47,940 nt of DNA. Source: a virus. Below are positions 41,338 to 47,831 of the stretch, in pieces; position 1 is the stretch's first letter; every line of letters starts with the position of its first letter. The translations under genes and the position numbers were made by a program. The DNA is taken from the IMG/VR virus record IMGVR_UViG_3300027977_000055, positions 1 to 47,940 of that record; one strand, given 5' to 3'. The notes under the pieces were generated by a model, which was not told the DNA's origin, made no database searches, and saw only the letters and a program-made list of their open reading frames with translations.

Positions 41338-41341
41338 AGTT

Positions 41342-42253
41342 ATGGTACAACTAGACATACTTGAAATGGACAGTGATTTAATGATTGTCCAAACTGGAAA
41401 AAAAACCATTTACAATGTTGATGGTAAAATCTCACTCAATGAATGGGTTAAAGTCAAACCGAAAAACAAAGTTACTTTCCCCAATTTTAAATCAGCTTTC
41501 AACGTTGGGGGTAAAAATAGGCTTTATGATACAGAAGCATTCGGTTATCTCGTAACAAATGGAAACAGTGTTGAAAAAAATACTTCAAACTGTTATATCA
41601 TAAGTGGTCCGCCCAATAGTAATAAATCAGGTACAAATGTCTATTCAGATAACTTTCTAAAAACTACTGCGGTTTTGAGTTCATCAATCTTGGTTAAATC
41701 TGATTGGACCAATTCTAAAGATGAATATTTAGTACCAAACGAAAATCATCCTCTATATGAAAATTACCAACACGATTCAATTGTTCTAAGTTTGTTTGAT
41801 AACTCTTTCGGATTAGTTTCTTTTCGAGGATTGGAACATATGGAACAAACTTTCAACATCAAGAATGAGTTCTTTTGGATTTCTGCTGACCGGATGAAAA
41901 CTTTGGCTGACAACATGGGTTACGACGAACTTTACAACGACGCTCGTACTTCACCTGACCGTCATGTTTACAAACTACTGTTTGGAACTGAAAACATCTA
42001 CGAGAAACTCTCACCTGATGCGAAAGCAGTCCTTGATAAAGCAACGGAACTTGTGGAACTATCCATGGAAATGCGTCAAGTGATGGCAAACGATGAGAAT
42101 CATCTTAACTCATGGGATGCGGGTTATGCTCAACTCAAATTAGTATGGAAAGAATACTTCCCTGAGCAGTTCAAAGAGTTCCGACAGTTATACAAGAACA
42201 TGGAGGACCGAATGCGTCCACTTGTTTACGAGTTAGGATTTCTGATGAAGTAA
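41342..42253 (+). CDS. Putative partner or recognition subunit of the preceding methyltransferase
   Basis: 303 residues, no family motif recognised. N-terminal half is beta-rich with Gly/Asn (AFNVGGKNRLYDTEAFGYLV), the C-terminal half long-helical (ATELVELSMEMRQVMANDEN, KEYFPEQFKEFRQLYKNMED), an arrangement like the target-recognition and helical parts that follow the catalytic domain in single-chain type IIG-like enzymes. Direct juxtaposition suggests a split enzyme. It has its own leaderless-type promoter, allowing separate control. Followed by a terminator. Confidence 0.6.
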   Translation: MVQLDILEMDSDLMIVQTGKKTIYNVDGKISLNEWVKVKPKNKVTFPNFKSAFNVGGKNRLYDTEAFGYLVTNGNSVEKNTSNCYIISGPPNSNKSGTNVYSDNFLKTTAVLSSSILVKSDWTNSKDEYLVPNENHPLYENYQHDSIVLSLFDNSFGLVSFRGLEHMEQTFNIKNEFFWISADRMKTLADNMGYDELYNDARTSPDRHVYKLLFGTENIYEKLSPDAKAVLDKATELVELSMEMRQVMANDENHLNSWDAGYAQLKLVWKEYFPEQFKEFRQLYKNMEDRMRPLVYELGFLMK

Positions 42254-42258
42254 AAAAG

Positions 42259-42287
42259 AACCCTCACCAAAAGGTGGGGGTTTCTTT
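42259..42287 (+). terminator. Intrinsic terminator of the recurrent family
   Basis: AACCCTCACC, loop AAAA, GGTGGGGGTT, followed by TCTTTTT. Confidence 0.85.
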
Positions 42288-42323
42288 TTACATTCAAGTT
42301 TCTTATACTTTCAAAAAAACATT

Positions 42324-42755
42324 ATGAGTAAAGTAAAAATTTCAACAGACAGAGGTGATATGATTGCCGAGTTGTATGATGAGGCAACGCCCATCACGGT
42401 AAAGAACTTCACAGATTTAATTGGTAAAGGGTTTTACAATGGACTAAACTTCCACAGAGTACTTCCAAACTTCGTTGTTCAGGGTGGATGTCCTGAAGGA
42501 ACGGGTAGAGGAGGTCCTGGTTACAACATTCAATGTGAGGTGACAGCACCAAACCAATATCACGACAAAGGTGTTTTATCAATGGCACACGCTGGTAGAA
42601 ACACAGGTGGTTCACAGTTCTTCATTTGTCACAACCGTCAGGGAACACAACACTTAGATGGAAACCACACATGTTTCGGAAGAGTTGTGGAAGGTCTTGA
42701 TGTGATTGATATGATTAGACAAGGAGATAAGATTAACTCCATGGAGATTATCTAA
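42324..42755 (+). CDS. Cyclophilin-type peptidyl-prolyl cis-trans isomerase
   Basis: 143 residues, the short bacterial/archaeal cyclophilin length. NFHRVLPNFVVQGGCPEGTG, SMAHAGRNTGGSQFFI and HLDGNHTCFGRVVEGLDVI contain the catalytic Arg and substrate-pocket residues (FHRV, Q-F-F-I, H-L-D-G). No signal peptide, so cytoplasmic. Likely helps fold phage proteins. Flanked on both sides by terminators of the same family, so it is an independent unit. Confidence 0.92.
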   Translation: MSKVKISTDRGDMIAELYDEATPITVKNFTDLIGKGFYNGLNFHRVLPNFVVQGGCPEGTGRGGPGYNIQCEVTAPNQYHDKGVLSMAHAGRNTGGSQFFICHNRQGTQHLDGNHTCFGRVVEGLDVIDMIRQGDKINSMEII

Positions 42756-42761
42756 AAAAAG

Positions 42762-42790
42762 AACCCTCACTCAAAAGGTGGAGGTTTTTT
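42762..42790 (+). terminator. Intrinsic terminator of the recurrent family
   Basis: AACCCTCAC with GTGGAGGTT (one mismatch), then six T. Adjacent to the end of the convergent minus gene. Confidence 0.75.
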
Positions 42791-42792
42791 AT

Positions 42793-43197
42793 TTAATTAC
42801 GTCTTCTACTCCAATAAACGGTGGTTACAGGTAAATCAAATTTGTTCATAATCCATTTTTTGAATGGTTCTTGCCAAGAATATTCACCAAAAGTGTCAGA
42901 TAAGTCATCATCATAAGGATGGTTTACCACCATGATAGGACAGGTTTGATTTTGTCTTTGTGGTGCATCTTCATAAAAAAAATCACAACCGTACCAACTA
43001 AACAATTCGTTATTGTTTTCATTATAATCTTCAGGTCCCTCATAAAATATAATGTAAGATTCATCATCATATTCCTCACCTGTTTCATAGTCAAAATCAA
43101 TAGTTACGTAAGTTCTTATATTATCTGTAGGGAAGATTTTATCCAAATATCTGAAAATAACTTTGTCCAAAGATGATTCGGTGATGATGTATTTCAT
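42793..43197 (-). CDS. Acidic protein with capsid-targeting-like N-terminus
   Basis: 134 residues from ATG 43197; an upstream extension is unlikely because TATATTTATT lies just before this ATG. Starts MKYIITESSLDKVIFRYL, the shared motif (ITE at 5-7), and then is strongly acidic and Tyr-rich (DFDYETGEEYDDESYIIFYE). Three motif-bearing small genes of this kind (37197, 38224, 42793) share the start but not the body, which argues that the N-terminus is a portable signal. Confidence 0.65.
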   Translation of the reverse strand: MKYIITESSLDKVIFRYLDKIFPTDNIRTYVTIDFDYETGEEYDDESYIIFYEGPEDYNENNNELFSWYGCDFFYEDAPQRQNQTCPIMVVNHPYDDDLSDTFGEYSWQEPFKKWIMNKFDLPVTTVYWSRRRN

Positions 43198-43221
43198 ATA
43201 GAATAAATATAAAGTGGTTGG

Positions 43222-43252
43222 TTTGTTTTTAAACCAAAAAATATTATCTTTG
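43222..43252 (+). promoter_or_regulatory. Sigma-A type promoter, leaderless architecture
   Basis: TTTG at 43222-43225, 19-bp spacer, TATCTTTG at 43245-43252, then 4 nt to ATG 43257. Confidence 0.75.
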
Positions 43253-43256
43253 TGGT

Positions 43257-43502
43257 ATGGGAAAGATAATTTTAGAATTTGACAGTATTGAGGAATCTGT
43301 GGAGGCGAAAAATGCACTTGACGGAACTAAATGGAAGATTGCCATGTGGGATTTGGACCAAAAACTACGTTCTATGGTAAAACACGGATATGCTATGTAT
43401 GGTAATCGTGAACTAACTGATGATGAACAGAAGATGGCTTTGGAAATCAGAGATGAACTATACAAGATTTTGAACCAAGCCAATCTTGATTTGGAGGATT
43501 AA
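43257..43502 (+). CDS. Small conserved-type phage protein
   Basis: 81 residues: a beta-strand start (MGKIILEFDSIEESVEAKNA), then KIAMWDLDQKLRSMVKHGYA and a helical end. The WDLDQ.LR...KHG segment resembles a small protein type I recall from large phages; no function known. Leaderless-type promoter; the next gene begins 3 nt after its stop. Confidence 0.65.
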   Translation: MGKIILEFDSIEESVEAKNALDGTKWKIAMWDLDQKLRSMVKHGYAMYGNRELTDDEQKMALEIRDELYKILNQANLDLED

Positions 43503-43505
43503 TTT

Positions 43506-43760
43506 ATGGAAAAGAAATTAGCGAAATTAGAGGAAGAACGTGAGAACTATGAGAGTGTAAGATACCGAATGGGTGATGAAGGTATGGATTATTGTTTTGA
43601 ACACTACAGTCAATTTGAGGAGATAGAGGATGAGGAGTTCCACAAGTTAAGGACGGAGTTCTTAGAGAGTACTTTAAAGCTCCGTAGTTATGTGGAGAAC
43701 AAACTGAGTGAACTGTCCTCACAAATAGAAGATTTGGAGTGGGGGGATTACTCTAATTAG
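43506..43760 (+). CDS. Small coiled-coil protein
   Basis: 84 residues, acidic, almost entirely helical with heptad spacing (EKKLAKLEEERENYESVR, STLKLRSYVENKLSELSS). Not recognised. Co-transcribed with the gene at 43257. Confidence 0.65.
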   Translation: MEKKLAKLEEERENYESVRYRMGDEGMDYCFEHYSQFEEIEDEEFHKLRTEFLESTLKLRSYVENKLSELSSQIEDLEWGDYSN

Positions 43761-43803
43761 ATTTATCCTTTACAGAATACGTTATTGTATTACTTTTTAT
43801 TGA

Positions 43804-44772
43804 ATGGAAAACTTAGTGGTGATAACCGCACATTGCCCATCAGAAGAACAAGAAAGGGCTCTTGAGAGGTGTATTGATTCTGTTTCAAAAAGTGGATATC
43901 ACATTGCCTTATTATCTCACACTCATATTTCTTTTCATATTCAAAAAAAATGTAATTTTTATTTCTACGACTATTTGAATGATACTTCTGAGGACGTAGA
44001 TTTGTTACCTCCTGGTTTCTTTTTTTCTTTTGATGACAAAATCATAAAATCCATTTTTTTCATAAAAAACTTTTATGGATTTGCTATCTACAGAATGTTT
44101 TCAATGGCGTCACAAATTGCAATCAATTTTGGATATAAAAATATACATCACATTGAGTATGATGGTGAGGTCCTTGATTTAGAAATTTTAAAACAACACA
44201 ATGAGTTATTAGAAAATTATGACTCAATTCTTTACACAACAACTGGTGATAGTGATGGGTTTATGTTTGGGTCTTTAAAGTCTGCGAGGGTTGACAAATT
44301 ACCACGATTGTTCACCGATTATAATCGTGATGAGATTGAAAAAAGGATTAGAGATTTTGGGCAAAATGTAAATTTGGAATATATTACCAAAACAGAGTTC
44401 AACAATCACACAAATGTTTTGTTTAGAAAAGAATCTGAACTCAATGGTTTTTTCAAAAAGGGAGGGCATTTTTACGAGAGAAATTTACATTATACTCTTT
44501 TTTATGATAAAAAAGACAACAAAATCAAACTTTTCTACAATTCACAAAAAAATGAAGAGGAAACTATAATTGTTATTATAAATAATTCCGAAGTACATAC
44601 CTTGAATGTAAAACCTAACCATTGGTATATTGAAACTTTGTATACTATGGATGAAGTAAAAACAATCAGAATTGATAATTCAGAAAAAATAATATACGAA
44701 AAACATTTTGATGATACTTTCAAAGAGATTTTTAAATTAAAATCTCACGTAATTTATGAAGAAAATAATTAA
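43804..44772 (+). CDS. Glycosyltransferase-like protein
   Basis: 322 residues. The start NLVVITAHCPSEEQERALER and CIDSVSKSGYHIALLSHTHI looks like the first beta-alpha-beta unit of a GT-A fold, and HIEYDGEV near residue 120 could be the metal-binding acidic site, but a clean DxD is absent. The C-terminal 80 residues form a beta-rich module (EETIIVIINNSEVHTLNVKP). First gene of an overlapping four-gene sugar-modification operon (overlap 17 nt with the next). Confidence 0.6.
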   Translation: MENLVVITAHCPSEEQERALERCIDSVSKSGYHIALLSHTHISFHIQKKCNFYFYDYLNDTSEDVDLLPPGFFFSFDDKIIKSIFFIKNFYGFAIYRMFSMASQIAINFGYKNIHHIEYDGEVLDLEILKQHNELLENYDSILYTTTGDSDGFMFGSLKSARVDKLPRLFTDYNRDEIEKRIRDFGQNVNLEYITKTEFNNHTNVLFRKESELNGFFKKGGHFYERNLHYTLFYDKKDNKIKLFYNSQKNEEETIIVIINNSEVHTLNVKPNHWYIETLYTMDEVKTIRIDNSEKIIYEKHFDDTFKEIFKLKSHVIYEENN

Positions 44773-45583
44773 TTTTACTCCAACAGGTACTCAGACAACG
44801 AGGATTAATTCGTTCGCACCATTGACTTCAAGTGAGATTGTGGATGAGGTAATAGGTGCGAATGAGGTTGGTGTATCCATTGTTCATCTTCATGCAAGGG
44901 ATGAGGTTACGTTAGAAAACACATACAAGAAGGAAGTATATCAGAAGATAATAGAGGGGATAAAGAAGTATTGTCCTGAGTTATTGATTTGCGTTTCATT
45001 AACAGGTAGGAATTTCCCTGAACTATCACAAAGAGCGGAGGTTCTACAGTTATATCCTGACATGGGTTCACTAACAATGTCATCATTAAACTTCCCATCA
45101 GGAACATCGGTTAACCAACCTGAGATGATATTGTCTTTAATTAATGAGATGGACAAATACGGGGTACAACCTGAGATAGAATGTTTTGATACGGGTATGT
45201 TAAACTATACAAACTATCTTATTTCAAAGAACATATTAAAGTCTCCACACCACATCAATATAATTTTGGGGAATATCTACAATGGTCAATGTGACTTTGG
45301 TACGTTATCAACAATTAAAAATAACTTACCAACGAACTCATTTACGTGTTTGGGTGGAATAGGTTCACAACAGTTAAAGAGTATGACCTATGGGTTATTG
45401 GATTTTGATGGAATTAGAATAGGTTTGGAAGATAATTTATATTATAGGGGTAAGGAAAAGACCACCAACATGCAGTTATTAAAAAGAGCCCACAGATTGA
45501 TGGATGAATTTGACATGGAACATTATACATCTGAGGAATTAAGAGAAAAGGGATATGGAAACAAAATTATTAATTCTCGGTAA
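44756..45583 (+). CDS. BKACE family (DUF849) beta-keto acid cleavage enzyme
   Basis: 275 residues, a complete TIM-barrel-length BKACE protein. Zinc ligands VHLHARD (His44, His46), SLTGRN, MGSLTMSSLNFPSG, the active-site region EIECFDTGML and a late GG.GSQ segment follow the family. BKACE enzymes such as 3-keto-5-aminohexanoate cleavage enzyme condense a beta-keto acid with acetyl-CoA, giving acetoacetate and a new acyl-CoA. In this operon it overlaps an acyltransferase by 29 nt, which suggests that it makes the acyl-CoA used to acylate a sugar (inference). Very unusual for a phage as far as I know. Confidence 0.85.
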   Translation: MKKIINFTPTGTQTTRINSFAPLTSSEIVDEVIGANEVGVSIVHLHARDEVTLENTYKKEVYQKIIEGIKKYCPELLICVSLTGRNFPELSQRAEVLQLYPDMGSLTMSSLNFPSGTSVNQPEMILSLINEMDKYGVQPEIECFDTGMLNYTNYLISKNILKSPHHINIILGNIYNGQCDFGTLSTIKNNLPTNSFTCLGGIGSQQLKSMTYGLLDFDGIRIGLEDNLYYRGKEKTTNMQLLKRAHRLMDEFDMEHYTSEELREKGYGNKIINSR

Positions 45584-46196
45584 GGGGGATAATATAATAA
45601 CAATGATATTGGATAATTTATATTCAATAGGCAGAAGAACTCCTGACATTCACATATACAATAATTTGGGTTTACCAATTATTAATACATTCACACATGA
45701 TGGTTTCAATATAGAATTGTTTGATGATGTGGATTTAAATAACTACAATAAGATTGTTCTTGGAGTATACCAACCTCAACATAAGATAAAGATTATAGAG
45801 ACAATAAATCCTGACATTGATAAGTTCATTAATGTGATACATCATGGTTTGGACATATCACACATGAGTGAACTCGGACGTGGGGTTCTAATCAACTCAA
45901 AGGTTTCAATTGCTGCACATACCACAGTGGGGGATTTTGTATCAATCAACAGACATGTATCTATTGGTCATCATACAATCATAGGTGACTATTGTTCCAT
46001 TAATCCTGGCACCAACATTGCGGGAAACGTAACCATAGGAGAAGGTACAACAATAGGGATGGGGACAAACATATTACATACGGTTAAAATAGGTAAGAAC
46101 TCCATTATAGGAGCGGGTTCGGTTGTCACTAAAGATATCCCTGACAATGTGGTGGCATATGGTAACCCGTGTAAAATAATTAGAGAGAATGTATAA
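45555..46196 (+). CDS. Hexapeptide-repeat sugar acyltransferase (NeuD/PglD type)
   Basis: 213 residues. N-terminal small Rossmann-like half (LLILGKGDNI, VLGVYQPQHKIK) and a left-handed beta-helix of hexapeptide repeats from about residue 100 (VSIAAHTTVGDFVSINRHVS, GTTIGMGTNILHTVKIG), ending VVTKDIPDNVVAYGNPCKII, the usual end of PglD/NeuD-like acetyltransferases. HHTIIGDYC may include the catalytic His. The donor need not be acetyl-CoA, given the BKACE partner. Overlaps both neighbours (29 nt and 8 nt). Confidence 0.88.
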   Translation: METKLLILGKGDNIITMILDNLYSIGRRTPDIHIYNNLGLPIINTFTHDGFNIELFDDVDLNNYNKIVLGVYQPQHKIKIIETINPDIDKFINVIHHGLDISHMSELGRGVLINSKVSIAAHTTVGDFVSINRHVSIGHHTIIGDYCSINPGTNIAGNVTIGEGTTIGMGTNILHTVKIGKNSIIGAGSVVTKDIPDNVVAYGNPCKIIRENV

Positions 46197-46764
46197 GATA
46201 TTTTGTATAGGGCAAAATAAGACAGGGACCACTTCATTAACAAGGGCTCTATCTATTTTAGAATATAGATTATGTCCTGAAGATATAATGTATAATTTTG
46301 GTTCGGTTCATTTTAAAGACTTTCAAGATGGTAAGTTTGATGGGATATTAAACTTGGTTAACCAATACGATGCGTTTGAAGACAGACCGTGGAATCACAC
46401 TGATTTTTATAAAGTATTAGATAAAACCTACGAGGGTTCAAAGTTCATACTCACCACACGGGATGTGGAACAATGGTGGGATTCTTACATTAGATGGAAT
46501 AATAATATAGGTCTAAAAGAATCGTGGCACTACAGAATAAACAGTGAGGTGTGTTATGGTGTGAATAGTTTCTTAGATAATCCTGAGTTATCCAAACAAA
46601 CTTATTTAGATAGGAACAATAAGATTAAAGATTACTTCTCAGGTAATCCCAATTTTTTGGTATTAGATATTAATGATGATAACAAGTTTGAGAAACTGTG
46701 TTGGTTCTTAAATAAAGAAGTTCCAAATACACCATATCCGTATATGAACTATAACGGGAATTAA
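46189..46764 (+). CDS. Sulfotransferase family protein
   Basis: 191 residues. IFCIGQNKTGTTSLTRALSI at the N-terminus is the PAPS 5'-phosphosulfate-binding loop (K-T-G-T-T-S), and KFILTTRDVEQWWDSYIRW holds the 3'-phosphate-binding Arg and Ser. Resembles the small Sulfotransfer_4-like family seen in marine phages and bacteria. Would transfer sulfate from PAPS to a sugar hydroxyl. Last gene of the operon; no PAPS synthesis gene is visible, so the donor must come from the host. Confidence 0.85.
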   Translation: MYKIFCIGQNKTGTTSLTRALSILEYRLCPEDIMYNFGSVHFKDFQDGKFDGILNLVNQYDAFEDRPWNHTDFYKVLDKTYEGSKFILTTRDVEQWWDSYIRWNNNIGLKESWHYRINSEVCYGVNSFLDNPELSKQTYLDRNNKIKDYFSGNPNFLVLDINDDNKFEKLCWFLNKEVPNTPYPYMNYNGN

Positions 46765-46805
46765 AAAGGGGTGGGGGATAATCAGTTCCCGGCATCAGAG
46801 ATATA

Positions 46806-46837
46806 TTTGGAATCGTAAAACAGTTGATGTATATTTG
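46806..46837 (+). promoter_or_regulatory. Sigma-A type promoter
   Basis: TTTG at 46806-46809, 20-bp spacer, TATATTTG at 46830-46837. The first TTTG is itself the end of another TATATTTG (46802-46809). An ATG at 46845 opens a 23-codon Lys/Asn-rich frame of doubtful reality; the next convincing gene starts at 46949. Confidence 0.6.
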
Positions 46838-46948
46838 TTGTGTTATGGGAAAATTGTTAAAAACAAATCAAAGTAAAACCAAAAATAATTTAACCGAAAA
46901 ACTTTACATAATATAATAATTTTATATTTTAATAAAAAACATTATATT

Positions 46949-47527
46949 ATGACAAAAAATTTAGTACAATTAATCGAAAAAGTTCAGATGAATATCGGTG
47001 AAGATTCATTTGAGATTACCAATTACGCGTTGACTGCTGTTCTTGGTAATACTAAACAAATCAAAGTTTCATACAACGAGGGGGATTTAACAAAAAATTA
47101 TGTTAAGTACGCAACAGACTTACTTTCAGGTATGTATGGTGAAGAGTTTATGGAAGACATTATAGATGGATTCGGGGAAACTCTAAAAACAAATCTAAAT
47201 AACTTCAAAGAGTCTTATAGAAACAAAAAGTCTGCAATCAAAGAGATTCTACCAAGTGTTTTTATTCACACCTCAATGAGTAAAGTTTTGATGGAGTCTA
47301 TGATTGTTAGTCTTACATTTAAAGCTAAACTCCATATCAAATTTCATGATAAGATTAAAAACGAAAAAAAATGGGATAATAAAACTTTGATTGTATTTGC
47401 ATCAAAGTACAAGAATATGTCAGAATTTTCTAAATCAGAACCTGAGGCATATAGAGAGGTGGTAAGGACAGGATTAAAAGAAAACATTTCAAATTTCTAT
47501 AAGAAGAAAAAATTTAGTGAAAAATAA
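46949..47527 (+). CDS. Hypothetical protein
   Basis: Not recognised. 192 residues, basic, mostly helical, no signal peptide. Residues 25-85 (KYATDLLSGMYGEEFMEDII) and a Lys-rich C-terminus (NISNFYKKKKFSEK) suggest a soluble nucleic-acid- or protein-binding role, but there is no diagnostic motif. Ends at a terminator. Confidence 0.7.
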   Translation: MTKNLVQLIEKVQMNIGEDSFEITNYALTAVLGNTKQIKVSYNEGDLTKNYVKYATDLLSGMYGEEFMEDIIDGFGETLKTNLNNFKESYRNKKSAIKEILPSVFIHTSMSKVLMESMIVSLTFKAKLHIKFHDKIKNEKKWDNKTLIVFASKYKNMSEFSKSEPEAYREVVRTGLKENISNFYKKKKFSEK

Positions 47528-47538
47528 GTAGACAATAG

Positions 47539-47570
47539 AACCCTCACTCAAAAAGTAGGGGTTTATTATT
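47539..47570 (+). terminator. Intrinsic terminator of the recurrent family
   Basis: AACCCTCACT with AGTAGGGGTT (one mismatch) and a short interrupted T run. It runs into the -33 box of the next promoter. Confidence 0.7.
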
Positions 47571-47600
47571 TGGTAATATCAATTATTTATTGTTACTTTG
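47569..47600 (+). promoter_or_regulatory. Sigma-A type promoter, leaderless architecture (one mismatch)
   Basis: TTTG at 47569-47572, 20-bp spacer, TTACTTTG at 47593-47600, then 4 nt to ATG 47605. Confidence 0.5.
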
Positions 47601-47604
47601 TGAT

Positions 47605-47784
47605 ATGATGAATACAACTACTGAAATTTTGGAAGACAATATAAACGAGACACACTCTTTAACTCCTGAAGAAAGGTATGAAATAGAGATAAAGGCATCT
47701 GAAAGTCTCCATAACTATATTATGGGGGATGGTGATTCACGACATCTATACAATTACTATGATTGTATGGAGAAATTAAAGTAG
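47605..47784 (+). CDS. Small acidic hypothetical protein
   Basis: 59 residues from ATG 47605 (a second ATG follows at once). Acidic and helical (SLTPEERYEIEIKASESLHN) with a Tyr-rich end. Not recognised. Enclosed between terminators. Confidence 0.6.
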   Translation: MMNTTTEILEDNINETHSLTPEERYEIEIKASESLHNYIMGDGDSRHLYNYYDCMEKLK

Positions 47785-47791
47785 ATTAAAA

Positions 47792-47818
47792 GACCCTCAC
47801 TCAAAAAGTGGGTGTTTT
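47792..47818 (+). terminator. Intrinsic terminator of the recurrent family
   Basis: ACCCTCACT with AGTGGGTGT (one mismatch), followed by TTTTA. Confidence 0.75.
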
Positions 47819-47831
47819 TATATTTATAATT

